NCBI GenBank assembly: GCA_001657385.1
Contig: LYSZ01000002.1
Location: 372,001 to 436,000 of the forward strand
Length of the DNA stretch: 64,000 nt
Origin: Parvularcula sp. BBD 1991-13
GTDB taxonomy: Bacteria; Pseudomonadota; Alphaproteobacteria; Caulobacterales; Parvularculaceae
Direction: 5' to 3'
Shown: positions 1-8,950 of the stretch, in pieces
Numbering within the stretch: the first letter of the stretch is position 1
How the letters are laid out: the number at the start of each line of letters is the position of its first letter
Program-made: the position numbers and the translations under genes
The notes under the pieces: generated by a model
Databases searched by the model: none
The model's input: only the letters and a program-made list of their open reading frames with translations
Told to the model about the DNA's origin: nothing

Positions 1-526
1 TGACTTCCGGGTCGCCGATATAGGCGACGCCCAGCATCGCCTGGAACCCGAAGCGTTTCAGCGCATGCGCTCCATTATTGAAGCCGACGCCGATGAAGGG
101 CGCGGCGGCGTTCCATTCCGACCGCCCGTTCAGGACGCCCACCTGCTCCGGCGTGAAGACGACGTCGCCGATTTCAACCGGGCTTGCCGGCGCGGCCCTC
201 AGTTCGATGTCGCGCCCGCCGATATAGACGCCCGACGACAGCCTGAAGCCATTCGCAAACGGATGAACGTCAAGGGCGACGACGCCGGAGGTAAAGCCGA
301 TATCGGCGTCGTAATCGATGTCGTCGAACTCCCGGTCTATTGAAAAATCCGCATAGCGAACGCCGCCGCGCGCGACGAGCAGCGGCGAAAGTTTCAGCAT
401 CGCGTCCGCGCCGATGCCGTCCGTACCCGCCGACATGCCGACGCCCAGCGGCTGCGCTGTTGCGCACAAAAGCGGCGCAAGCGCCATGGCGGCCGCCGCC
501 GCGAAGATCGTTCCTGCCTTTTTCAT
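1..526 (-). CDS. Outer-membrane beta-barrel protein, N-terminal part (runs off the window)
   Basis: The gene starts at 526 on the minus strand and continues beyond base 1, so only about 175 residues are visible. They begin with MKKAG and an Ala-rich hydrophobic stretch ending near ATAQP, a typical Sec signal peptide. The rest alternates hydrophobic and polar residues with Gly and aromatics (for example VARGGVRYADFSIDRE and SSGVYIGGRDIEL), which is the pattern of transmembrane beta strands. Inferred to be a small outer-membrane barrel of unknown function. The C-terminal strand that would confirm this lies outside the window. Confidence 0.6.
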   Translation of the reverse strand, partial: MKKAGTIFAAAAAMALAPLLCATAQPLGVGMSAGTDGIGADAMLKLSPLLVARGGVRYADFSIDREFDDIDYDADIGFTSGVVALDVHPFANGFRLSSGVYIGGRDIELRAAPASPVEIGDVVFTPEQVGVLNGRSEWNAAAPFIGVGFNNGAHALKRFGFQAMLGVAYIGDPEV

Positions 527-681
527 CGAGATCGCCCGCAGATGATGTTGCTCCAGGCGAGACCTTGTGCGGCGGGCGTAAAATTCGGATCAACATCACG
601 GCTAAAATTCTATCCATGCCGGCCTTTAGAGCCTGACGCTTTGATTGCGCCCGCGCGCCTTGTCGTCGCTGCGGGCTCGCC

Positions 682-1341
682 CTAACCCGCCTGTTTCGCG
701 ACGAGGCCGGCGCGGTCGATGAAGTCGATCATCGCCTTGTCCACCGTCTGCGCCGCGGCGCGCAGATGCGGGTTGGCCGCTTCGCGTCCGGCGCGGCCCG
801 TGGCGTAAAGCGGCGAGTAGCCGTCCTTTTGCGGAAACACCGCATCCAGCGCCGGGATGCCGTTCATCTTCAGGATCGAGCGCACCTGTTCCTCCTGCGG
901 CTTCGAACCGCCGGTGCGGCAGAAAACGATAGCGGTCGCATCCATGCACGCCTTTTGCCGGCGCAGCGTTTCGATCACGCGCAGAGCCGGCGCAATATCG
1001 TCAAGGGAAAAGCTCGACGGCAGCAAGATCGCGTCCGCCCGCGCCGCAAGGATCAGCGTCGTGTCGTCGAGCCGGCCGGGGCTGTCGATCACCACGTCTT
1101 GATACCGGCGCAGCGGTCGTCCGAGCTTTTTCGGATTGTCAAAGCCCTCTGTGGGCACGCGCGGTTTCAGCTTGCGCGCATCCCGCTGCGCGCGCCAACG
1201 CAGGCACGTGCCCTGGTCGACGTCGAAATCGGCGAGCAGGACCTTGCGGCCCCTTTCCGCCAGGGCGACCGACAGCGAGCGTGCGAGGACGGATTTGCCG
1301 ACGCCTCCCTTTTGCGAGGCGAACAGGATGCGGCGCGTCAT
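682..1341 (-). CDS. Orphan ParA-family ATPase
   Basis: A ParA/MinD-type P-loop ATPase of 219 residues. The deviant Walker A motif (SQKGGVGKS) lies near the N terminus, with LLADFDVDQG and VVIDSPG as the other nucleotide-site motifs. I chose the ATG at 1341 because GAGGGG lies 9 bases upstream; an ATG at 1383 would add 14 residues without a good site. There is no N-terminal DNA-binding domain and no ParB gene beside it, so it is not the chromosomal parAB pair. Such orphan ParAs usually position a cellular cargo, which is not identified here. It is divergent from the CYTH-CHAD gene across a symmetric operator-like dyad. Confidence 0.85.
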   Translation of the reverse strand: MTRRILFASQKGGVGKSVLARSLSVALAERGRKVLLADFDVDQGTCLRWRAQRDARKLKPRVPTEGFDNPKKLGRPLRRYQDVVIDSPGRLDDTTLILAARADAILLPSSFSLDDIAPALRVIETLRRQKACMDATAIVFCRTGGSKPQEEQVRSILKMNGIPALDAVFPQKDGYSPLYATGRAGREAANPHLRAAAQTVDKAMIDFIDRAGLVAKQAG

Positions 1342-1390
1342 GGCGAATAACCCCTCGTTGTTGTCTTGCTTATTATTCGTCAAAAAGTTG

Positions 1391-1429
1391 TATGACAGAT
1401 TCGTGACAAGCTGTCCAAACTATGTCATA
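1391..1429. promoter_or_regulatory. Nested dyad in the parA/CYTH-CHAD intergenic region
   Basis: Outer arms TATGACA (1391-1397) and TGTCATA (1423-1429) and inner arms GACA (1405-1408) and TGTC (1412-1415) are all centred on base 1410. On each side the two TGACA/TGTC elements are 11 bases apart, one helical turn. The dyad sits between two divergent genes, which fits an operator bound by a dimer or tetramer. No regulator gene is adjacent, and I did not assign -35/-10 boxes. Confidence 0.55.
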
Positions 1430-1493
1430 GACGTACTTAGTGCGCCTTTTCAAGGCGCGACCGTCTTTTTTCTTTCCCATGGAGATCGCCAAG

Positions 1494-3155
1494 GTGACCC
1501 CGACAGATGATCACGACACAGTTGAAACGGAGCTGAAGCTGCGCCTGAACAGCGATGAGGCCGCCCGTCTGCGCGCATCGCCATGGTGGCGGTCGCTGGA
1601 AGACGAAGGCGACGCCGAACTTAACAGCGTCTACTTCGATACCCCTTCCCGGCGGCTTCGTAAACTGGGCATTTCATTGCGCACACGGAATAAAAATGAC
1701 GTCATCGAGCAGACCTTGAAGATGAACGCGCTGGGCGCGTTTCAGCGGCGGGAGTGGTCTTCGGTCATCCCGGACATGATCCCGGACCCTGCTCTGGTGA
1801 TCGACCCGGCGCTTCCCGCGCCGGTGCGCGCGTTGACCGCCGCCGACCTGGAGCCGGTGTTCAAGGTGGATGTGCACAGGGAAAAACGCCTTTCAAGGCA
1901 CAAGCGCGGCGCGATCGAACTCTCCCTCGATGAAGGCGCGGTTGTCAACGGCAAGGGGCGCGCCGGTTTGCGCGAGGTGGAACTGGAACTGAAGCAAGGC
2001 GATGCGCGCCTGCTCCTGGCGGCGGCGCGGCGCATCATCGACATCGCCGGCGGGCGGCTGCATTTCACCACCAAGTCGGACCTCGGCTACGCCGTCGCTG
2101 ACAGGGGCGCCGGCGACGGCGCCGATGCCGGCGCGGGCGGGGCGGCGACCTGGTCCAGAGCGCCGGCGCTGGCGGTCGATCCGCAGGCGGATGTCGGCGA
2201 CGTCGTTCAGGCGGTTCTGCTGCATGGGCTTTCGCACCTGACGGCGAACGACGATTGCGCGCGAACCGGCGCTCACGTGGAGGGGGTGCATCAGTGCCGT
2301 GTCGCGATGCGCCGAATGCGCTCGGCGCTGCGGCTCTTCAGGAAGGCCTTGCCGCGCGCGGCGTTCGCCCCCCTGGAAGCTGAGCTGAAGCGCCTCGCCG
2401 GGGCGCTGGGCGGTGCGCGCGATCTCGATGTACTGCATACGGAGCTTCTGGAGCCGGCGCGCCTCGCCCTTGACGCGCCGGAAGACGTCGCTCCGCTGAT
2501 GGCCGCGCTGGAGCGCCAGCGCGCCGCGGCCTATGACGAGATCGCGGCGCTCCTGAGCGCCGCCGGCTATGGACGCTTCCTGATCGATGCGTTCGCCCTA
2601 GCCGCGACGGACGACTGGCGGCGGTTGAAAAAGGGCGGCGCAAACAGCGCCGAGGCTGCGTTGCTCAAATCTCCCGCCCGCGATTTCGCAAGGGCGGCGC
2701 TGGAAAAGGCCCACAAGCGGCTGTTGAAGCGCGGCCGCAATTTCAAGCGCAAGTCGGCGAAGGAGCGCCATGCGCTGCGCATCGAGATCAAGAAAATGCG
2801 GTACACGGCTGAAACCCTGTCGCCATTGTTCAACGCCAGGAAGGCCAGGCGGTTTCACAAAGGACTGGCGGGATTGCAGGACGGCCTCGGGGCGCTGAAC
2901 GACGTCGTGGTGGCGGAGGACCTGCTTGCGCGGCTGGTTGACAAGGCCGCCGCGCGCGGCGCCGGAAAAGGCGTTTGCAATGAGGGCTTCGCTGACGCCT
3001 CCAGTGACGTTCCCGGAGCGGGCGCGGACCGGGCGGCGCTTTCCTACGCGGCGGGATGCGTTCTCGGCTGGCACCGTCACCGCGCCAGCGAATACAACGA
3101 ACGCCTCTACAAGGAATGGCGTAAATTTCAGAAAACCGCCCCGTTCTGGCGCTGA
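1494..3155 (+). CDS. CYTH-CHAD domain protein (inorganic triphosphatase / polyphosphate-binding type)
   Basis: The N-terminal third is a CYTH domain: the ExExK signature (ETELKL) is at residues 11-16, followed by the basic and acidic strands of the triphosphate tunnel. The second half is a CHAD domain with the two conserved basic helices, HQCRVAMRRMRSALRLFRK and RHALRIEIKKMRYTAETL. CYTH domains bind or hydrolyse triphosphates (YgiF-like), and CHAD domains bind polyphosphate granules. I prefer the GTG at 1494 because GGAG lies 9 bases upstream; the ATG at 1479 lacks a ribosome site. A Gly/Ala-rich linker joins the domains. Confidence 0.88.
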   Translation: MTPTDDHDTVETELKLRLNSDEAARLRASPWWRSLEDEGDAELNSVYFDTPSRRLRKLGISLRTRNKNDVIEQTLKMNALGAFQRREWSSVIPDMIPDPALVIDPALPAPVRALTAADLEPVFKVDVHREKRLSRHKRGAIELSLDEGAVVNGKGRAGLREVELELKQGDARLLLAAARRIIDIAGGRLHFTTKSDLGYAVADRGAGDGADAGAGGAATWSRAPALAVDPQADVGDVVQAVLLHGLSHLTANDDCARTGAHVEGVHQCRVAMRRMRSALRLFRKALPRAAFAPLEAELKRLAGALGGARDLDVLHTELLEPARLALDAPEDVAPLMAALERQRAAAYDEIAALLSAAGYGRFLIDAFALAATDDWRRLKKGGANSAEAALLKSPARDFARAALEKAHKRLLKRGRNFKRKSAKERHALRIEIKKMRYTAETLSPLFNARKARRFHKGLAGLQDGLGALNDVVVAEDLLARLVDKAAARGAGKGVCNEGFADASSDVPGAGADRAALSYAAGCVLGWHRHRASEYNERLYKEWRKFQKTAPFWR

Positions 3156-3191
3156 CGCGGGTCCGGCCTTGCGGCGCGCGCCGGGCCGGGC

Positions 3192-3755
3192 TCAGTCCGC
3201 CCGTTTCACATATTCGAGGGTTTCGGTGTTGACGACGATTTTCTGACCGGTCGTCATGTGAGGCGGCACCATGATGCGCAACCCGTTCTCGACGATCGAC
3301 GGTTTGTAGGATGAAGAGGCGGTCTGCCCCTTGACGGTCGGTTCGGTCTCGGTGATTTCAAGCGTGACATGTTCCGGCAACTGAACGCCGATGGCCTTGC
3401 CTTCGTGACTTTCCACGATCACTTGCATCCCGTCCTGGAGAAACGCGACCCGCTCGCCGATCATGTCCTTGGGGATCGAGATCTGCTCGTAGCTTTCCGC
3501 GTCCATGAAAACCAGCATGTCGCCTTCCTCGAAGAGGAAGGTGTGGTCTTTCTGTTCGAGGCGCACGCGCTCGACCGTTTCCGAGGCGCGAAACCGCTCA
3601 TTCAGCTTCGAACCGGTAAGCAGGTTTTTCAACTCGACCTGGTTGTAGGCCGGCCCCTTGCCGGGCTTGACCGCGTTGGTCTTGACCGCCACCCACAGGC
3701 TGTCCTGATGCTGAATAACATTGCCCGGGCGGATCTCGTTGCCGTTAATTTTCAT
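3192..3755 (-). CDS. efp: Elongation factor P
   Basis: EF-P binds ribosomes stalled on polyproline and stimulates peptide-bond formation. The 187-residue length is normal for the family. The N-terminal KOW-like domain carries the loop KPGKGPA, whose tip lysine (Lys33) is the usual site of lysylation. Two OB domains follow, with the C-terminal [21 protein letters not shown] signature region. The gene is convergent with CYTH-CHAD and stands alone. No epmA or epmB gene is in the window. Confidence 0.97.
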   Translation of the reverse strand: MKINGNEIRPGNVIQHQDSLWVAVKTNAVKPGKGPAYNQVELKNLLTGSKLNERFRASETVERVRLEQKDHTFLFEEGDMLVFMDAESYEQISIPKDMIGERVAFLQDGMQVIVESHEGKAIGVQLPEHVTLEITETEPTVKGQTASSSYKPSIVENGLRIMVPPHMTTGQKIVVNTETLEYVKRAD

Positions 3756-3955
3756 AAAATGAGCGCTTTCCAGGAAAAGGCGTGGTTAATGCTTGACGGC
3801 CCTCTAGCAGGGCGCGGGAAATCAGGCAAGGGCGCGGGAATGCGGCGTTCGGGCGGCGAGGGCGCGGTTTTTGGCCGGGATTATCAATAATCGCTTAACG
3901 CAAGCTCCCTATCATTACACAGGTTTGCTTGGTTGTGCTGAGGGAAAACTAGGCG

Positions 3956-6307
3956 ATGAACGCTGCGTCTCCGCCAAGCGCCGGCTATGAGGAGTCTGAC
4001 GACGACGAAGCTGTTTCAACTGTTCTGAAATCCGTCGCGACGACTCAAGTCTTGCGCTATCTCAATATTGCCGTCTGGGGCGCGCTGTTGCTGTCTCTTA
4101 CGTCAATGCTGACGGCCGGCGCCTGGTACGCCCTGACCATGGCGGCCGGGTCGGCGCGTTCCATTCTGGAAAGCCGCATGCGCGGGAACGCGGACGTCCC
4201 GTCGGGCGTCCGCCGGCGGCGCTATGCGTATTTCGCCATGGCGACAAGCGTTTTCTGGGCCGCCGCGCCGGCGCTGGCGTGGACGGCGGACCATCCGTTT
4301 TCGCAGGCCGCCGCGCTCGCCATGATTGCAACCGGCTATATCCTCGCGCTGTCGCAGTTCCGCACGACCCCCGCCGACGCTCTCATCGCCACCTCGCCTT
4401 ACAGCGCCGTGATGCTGATCCTGCTCGGCCAGTCGGCGGGCGGGCCGGCCTTCCTGCCCATGGCTGCGACGACGGCGGTGTTCGCGGCGGCGATCGCCAC
4501 CATGCTGATGCTCGGCTACCGGTCCCGTCAGGAAATGCTGCGCGTGAAGGAGCACCGCGCGGCGTTGATCGCCGAGCTTGAGAATGCGCGCCTCGTCGCC
4601 GAGCGCGCCTCGGAAGCGAAATCGATGTTTCTGGCGAATATGAGCCATGAGATCCGCACCCCGATGAATGGCGTTCTGGGGATGGCGGAACTCCTGGCGG
4701 CGACCGAACTCGACGGCCGTCAGCAGGTGTTCGCCGACACCATCCACACCTCCGGCGCGGCCTTGCTGACCATCATCAACGACATTCTCGACTTCTCCAA
4801 GATCGAGGCCGGGAAGGTGGACTTCGACAACGAACCCTTTGACCTGCGCGCCCTGATCGAGGATGTCGCCGCCCTGGTGGCGACGCGGGCGCAGAAAAAA
4901 CAGATCGAAACCATCGTCCGTTTCCAGCCAGGCCTGCCGTTCAATTACATCGGCGACAGCGGGCGCATTCGTCAGGTGATCACCAACCTCGTCGGCAACG
5001 CGGTGAAATTCACTGAAAAAGGATATGTGCTGATCGACGTATCGGGCGAGGACAGGGGCGACAGGGCGGATGTCTGCATCGAGGTCAAGGACACGGGCGT
5101 CGGCATCGAGCCGGACAATCTCGGCAAGATTTTCGACGCCTTTCAGCAGGCGGACATTACCACCACCCGCCGCTTCGGCGGCACCGGCCTCGGCCTCGCC
5201 ATCACCAAGCGCCTGGTGGAGGCGATGGGCGGGGAGATCAGCGTCGCCTCCGAAGCGGGCGAGGGGTCGAGCTTTTACGTCCGGCTGACCCTTGAGGTCA
5301 GCGAATCCGAGGAAATCGTCTGGGAAACCACGTTCACCGCCGAGGGCAAGCGCGCCCTCGTCGTCGATGACATCAGCGTCAACCGGCATATTCTCTGCGA
5401 GCAACTGGCGTCATGGGGATTCGCCGCCGACGCGGCGGGCGCCGGCGACGAGGCCCTGGCCATGATGCGGGCGGCGCAGGCCGCGGGCGCGCCCTATCAT
5501 TTCGCCATTCTCGATTTGTGCATGCCCAGAATGGACGGGGAAACGCTGACGCGCGCCATCAAGAACGACGCCCGCATCCGGCATACCGCGCTGCTGATCC
5601 TGACCTCCGTCGACCGCGCCGGCGACGCCCGCAAGTTCCGCCGGCTCGGCGTCGGCGCCTATCTGGTCAAGCCCGTCCGGTCGGCGTTGCTGCGCGAAAC
5701 GATCGAAAAACTGTTCCAGGACGCGGACGGCTTGATCGAGGATGACGGCGTCATGTTCGTCGATCCCGGCGCGCCGCTGACCCCGCGAATGGAGGCCGAG
5801 CGGCCTTCGGCGGCGCCGCCGTCGGGCGCCCCCGCCTTGCGAAGGCTGGCGGCCGGTCCGGGCAAGGAGGCGCCGGTCTCCGGCGTCTCGGACCAGCGGC
5901 GGCGCATCCTCCTGGCGGAGGACAACGAGGTCAATCAACTGGTGATCAAGCACATGCTCGATCCCAACCGGTACGAGCTGTCGATCGCGTGCAACGGGGT
6001 GAAGGCGTGCGAGCTTTACAAGCAGCGCGAGGACGGCTTCGACCTGGTCTTCATGGACGTCTCCATGCCCGAGATGGACGGTTACGAGGCGGCGCGGGCC
6101 ATCCGCAAGATCGAGACGAAGCTGCGGCGCAGGCGCACCCCCATCGTCTGCCTGACCGCTCACGTCCTCCTGTCCGACATCGAGCGCAGCACCGAGGCGG
6201 GCATGGACGACTTCCTGTCGAAGCCGGTCAGCAAGGACAAGCTGGACGCGGTGATCGAGCGCTGGACCGATGAACGGGACGCCGCGGGTCGGGCGATCAG
6301 CGCCTAG
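3956..6307 (+). CDS. Membrane hybrid histidine kinase with two receiver domains
   Basis: A 783-residue sensor. Hydrophobic segments at about 37-62, 91-110, 118-133, 146-160 and 166-188 form a membrane input module, followed by a short coiled coil. The HisKA domain carries the phosphorylated His231 ([12 protein letters not shown]), then the ATPase domain with the N box ([13 protein letters not shown]), DTGVGIE and GGTGLGLAI. Two receiver domains follow with acceptor aspartates at about 520 (AILDLCMP) and 701 (FMDVSMP), each with its conserved C-terminal KP. No HPt domain or separate response regulator is adjacent, so output must go to an unlinked partner. A 20-base-spaced GC repeat lies just upstream. 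Confidence 0.93.
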   Translation: MNAASPPSAGYEESDDDEAVSTVLKSVATTQVLRYLNIAVWGALLLSLTSMLTAGAWYALTMAAGSARSILESRMRGNADVPSGVRRRRYAYFAMATSVFWAAAPALAWTADHPFSQAAALAMIATGYILALSQFRTTPADALIATSPYSAVMLILLGQSAGGPAFLPMAATTAVFAAAIATMLMLGYRSRQEMLRVKEHRAALIAELENARLVAERASEAKSMFLANMSHEIRTPMNGVLGMAELLAATELDGRQQVFADTIHTSGAALLTIINDILDFSKIEAGKVDFDNEPFDLRALIEDVAALVATRAQKKQIETIVRFQPGLPFNYIGDSGRIRQVITNLVGNAVKFTEKGYVLIDVSGEDRGDRADVCIEVKDTGVGIEPDNLGKIFDAFQQADITTTRRFGGTGLGLAITKRLVEAMGGEISVASEAGEGSSFYVRLTLEVSESEEIVWETTFTAEGKRALVVDDISVNRHILCEQLASWGFAADAAGAGDEALAMMRAAQAAGAPYHFAILDLCMPRMDGETLTRAIKNDARIRHTALLILTSVDRAGDARKFRRLGVGAYLVKPVRSALLRETIEKLFQDADGLIEDDGVMFVDPGAPLTPRMEAERPSAAPPSGAPALRRLAAGPGKEAPVSGVSDQRRRILLAEDNEVNQLVIKHMLDPNRYELSIACNGVKACELYKQREDGFDLVFMDVSMPEMDGYEAARAIRKIETKLRRRRTPIVCLTAHVLLSDIERSTEAGMDDFLSKPVSKDKLDAVIERWTDERDAAGRAISA

Positions 6308-6399
6308 CTCTCCGGCCCCTCGGCGCCGGCGGGTCGCTGCGCGCAGCGGACGGGAAGATTCCTCGAAGATGACAGGACGTCTTTACACTGACGGTTTCG

Positions 6400-7146
6400 T
6401 CAGCCCGCGAGGCGCTCCATCTCCTCGTCGGAAAGTTCGAAATTGGCGTAGACGTTCTGCACGTCGTCGCAGTCGTCCAGCGCGTTCATGAGCTTCATCA
6501 AGGTTTCCGCCTTGTCCCCTTCAAGGCCGATCGTATTCTGCGGGCGCCAGACGGGTTTCGCCGACTGCGCCTCGCCGAATGTTTTCTCAAGCGCGCTCGC
6601 CACTTCCGCCAGCTGGTCGAAGGCGCAATAGATTTCATGCGTGTCTTCCGACGACTGAACGTCGTCCGCGCCCGCCTCGATCGCCGCCTCGAACATGGAG
6701 TCCTCCGACGCCTTGTCCGCCGGGTACTCGATATAGCCGACCAGGTCGAACATGAACGATACCGATCCGGTTTCGCCCATATTGCCGCCATTCTTGGAGA
6801 AGATCGTGCGAATGTCGCTGGCCGCCCGGTTGCGGTTGTCGGTGAGCGCCTCGACGATCACGCCGACGCCGCCGGGGCCGAAGCCCTCATATCGGATTTC
6901 CTCGAAATTGGCTTCATCGGCGCTGGTCGACTTCTTGATCGCCCGGTCGATGTTGTCCTTGGGCATCGATTGCGCCTTGGCGGCCTGGATGGCCAGACGC
7001 AGGCGCGGATTGAACTCCGGGTCCGGCGCGCCCATTTTCGCGGCGACGGTGATTTCCTTGGAAAGCTTGGAAAACATTTTCGACCGCTTGGCGTCCTGAC
7101 GCCCCTTGCGGTGCTGGATGTTCGCCCATTTACTGTGTCCGGCCAT
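6400..7146 (-). CDS. yebC: YebC/PmpR family protein (TACO1 family)
   Basis: The family signature [15 protein letters not shown] is at the N terminus and the 248-residue length is typical. The family has been described as transcriptional regulators and, for some members and mitochondrial TACO1, as factors that help ribosomes translate difficult runs such as polyproline. The acidic C terminus ending in EEMERLAG is usual. It lies convergent to the histidine kinase. In other genomes yebC often precedes ruvC, but no ruv gene is present here. Confidence 0.96.
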   Translation of the reverse strand: MAGHSKWANIQHRKGRQDAKRSKMFSKLSKEITVAAKMGAPDPEFNPRLRLAIQAAKAQSMPKDNIDRAIKKSTSADEANFEEIRYEGFGPGGVGVIVEALTDNRNRAASDIRTIFSKNGGNMGETGSVSFMFDLVGYIEYPADKASEDSMFEAAIEAGADDVQSSEDTHEIYCAFDQLAEVASALEKTFGEAQSAKPVWRPQNTIGLEGDKAETLMKLMNALDDCDDVQNVYANFELSDEEMERLAG

Positions 7147-7297
7147 GGCGGTCTCGCGGTCCTGGTCTGTCTTCCGGCGCCATCGACGGCGATGGCTTGC
7201 AATGGCGACGGGCGGAGCCGCCGCCGCCGAAAAGCCGTTCCATAGCGCGCCGTCGCGCCCCGTTCAAGGCGCTTGCCGGACGCGCCCGCCGCCCCGC

Positions 7298-7999
7298 CTA
7301 GAGGATGGGGTCGAACGCCTCCCCCCGGGCGGCGTAGGCGAAACCGCCCCGCGAATGGTGCTCGCGGAAGGGAACGCCGATGAGCCGCCCCCAGTCCCTG
7401 GCGATCTGCGCGTGTGAGGGCCGGTGAATGTCGTCGAGGAAAATCGCGCAGCGCTCCGCCAGCGCGTCCTTCAGCATCGGCAGCGCCGGCGCCCGCGCGA
7501 ACCGCACGTCGCGCCCGCTGGCGACCGGGCCGTCCACCAGCAACAGGTCCGCCTTGTCGCCGCCGAGCGCCGCCGCAACCGCGTCGCGGTCGTACCATGG
7601 CGGGGCGTCATCGCCGCCCGCCGCCGGCGCCAGCGGCGCATGCACGAAGGTCATGCGCCCGTCGACGCCCGCCCGCGCCGCCGCGTCCTTGATGATGTCG
7701 AGCCACCCGGCATGCGCGTCGACCGTGATCACGCGCGCGTCCGGCAAGTCGAGGAGGTCGAACAGTTTTGAGATGTACAGGGATGAATAGCCGCTGCCCA
7801 GCTCCATCACGACGCGCCGCTGGTTGATGGCGATGTCGTTCAGCACCGTCAGCAGGGCCGAAGGCGTCAGCGCGTACCGGGTCGCGGGGAAAAACGGCAG
7901 GTCGAAGCGCGTCAGTTCGACCGCCGCGCGCGCGTCGAAGGCGGGACGGCGCAAGCGACCCACGCCGGTCTTGATCATGTGAACCAGGTCGACGGCCAT
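7298..7999 (-). CDS. Class I SAM-dependent methyltransferase-like protein
   Basis: A 233-residue Rossmann-type protein. MELGSGYSSLYISKL resembles methyltransferase motif I, VITVDAHAGWL is the acidic post-II strand, and LLLVDGPV fits motif IV. The nearest recognisable type is the small class I group that modifies sugars or lipids. It begins 39 bases after the GT2 gene on the same strand, so it probably acts with the two glycosyltransferases on a cell-surface glycan or glycolipid. The substrate cannot be read from the sequence. Confidence 0.7.
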   Translation of the reverse strand: MAVDLVHMIKTGVGRLRRPAFDARAAVELTRFDLPFFPATRYALTPSALLTVLNDIAINQRRVVMELGSGYSSLYISKLFDLLDLPDARVITVDAHAGWLDIIKDAAARAGVDGRMTFVHAPLAPAAGGDDAPPWYDRDAVAAALGGDKADLLLVDGPVASGRDVRFARAPALPMLKDALAERCAIFLDDIHRPSHAQIARDWGRLIGVPFREHHSRGGFAYAARGEAFDPIL

Positions 8000-8038
8000 C
8001 GCGAGCCCCCTTTTTTACGGTTTGTTATTCGCGGCGTC

Positions 8039-8950
8039 TCACGGCGCCTTCGCGTCGGTTTCCGCCCAGGGCTGAGCGCGCAGATTGTTGATGCTCATTT
8101 GCCGGCGCTCGAATCGCCGCCACAGAAAATCGTAGAAAAACCAGTCTTTCAGCGCGAACGGCGTGGCGTGATAGACCAGCCGCTCGAACAGGGTCCAGGT
8201 GACCCGCCGGCGGTCCCCCCGGCGGGTGGAGGGGCGGCACCATAAATCGCGATGATAGGCGCAGGCCCCGTGTTTCAGCACCCGGTGCGTGATTTCGTGA
8301 TCGGACAGGACAAACGGCCAGATGGCGTTGGCGTAGCCGCCGGTTTTCCGTACAATCTCTGTGCGGAATATCTGGCCGTAGCCGCCGGTGTGGCACTGTT
8401 TGGCGAGAAGCGCGCCCACCGCTGCGCCCTTGAGGCGCTGAAAGCGTCCCTTCGGGCTTTCCGGGTCGGCGGTCACGCCGAGCGCCATCGCTCCGGCCAG
8501 CCCGTCGCCGCGTTGCGCGAAGAGGCCGGCGGCGGTTTCGAGATAATGCGGCGGATACGCCGTATCCGCATCGCAAAACGCGATTAAGGGGGTTTTGGCG
8601 TGCGGCAGCGCGGTCTCAAGGGCGTTCAGCTTGCCCGGCTTTTCCTCGCGCAGGAGCGTGACCTCGGTTCCGGGGCGTTCCCGGCGAAAAGCCTCGCAGA
8701 TCTCGGCGGAACGGTCGGTCGAGGCGTTGTCGACCAGAACGAACGCGGCCGGGGGGCGCGTCTGGCCGGCGAGGGAGCGCAGGGTCGCGCCGATATACGC
8801 TTCCTCGTTGTAGAACGGGATCATGACGGTGACGGCCCAGGGGGCGTGCGCCGCGCCTGACGCGGCGTCGTGCGGCATGCTGATGTCCGGGGCATGCGCA
8901 TGCGGCGCGCCCTCATGCGGAGCGCCGTCGTCCGGCCTCGCCGTCGTCAT
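8039..8950 (-). CDS. Family 2 glycosyltransferase
   Basis: A GT-A fold transferase of about 303 residues. The N-terminal region after a short His-rich tail has VMIPFYNEEAYIGATLRSL, followed by LVDNASTDRS and the metal-binding AFCDADTAY (DxD-like). The start at 8950 is chosen because its ATG overlaps the TGA of the upstream GT4 gene (ATGA), which implies translational coupling. It lacks the long membrane domain of processive synthases, so it probably transfers single sugars from nucleotide-sugar donors. Confidence 0.88.
   Translation of the reverse strand: MTTARPDDGAPHEGAPHAHAPDISMPHDAASGAAHAPWAVTVMIPFYNEEAYIGATLRSLAGQTRPPAAFVLVDNASTDRSAEICEAFRRERPGTEVTLLREEKPGKLNALETALPHAKTPLIAFCDADTAYPPHYLETAAGLFAQRGDGLAGAMALGVTADPESPKGRFQRLKGAAVGALLAKQCHTGGYGQIFRTEIVRKTGGYANAIWPFVLSDHEITHRVLKHGACAYHRDLWCRPSTRRGDRRRVTWTLFERLVYHATPFALKDWFFYDFLWRRFERRQMSINNLRAQPWAETDAKAP

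Noticed and set aside
3163-3189. CCGGCC/GGCCGG stem between the CYTH-CHAD gene and efp as an intrinsic terminator
   Set aside because: The arms are only six bases with a 15-base loop and no U-run on either strand, so it is indistinguishable from GC-rich background.
6388-6403. CTGACG-gttt-CGTCAG hairpin at the yebC stop codon as a terminator
   Set aside because: It overlaps the stop codon and no U-run follows on the minus strand.
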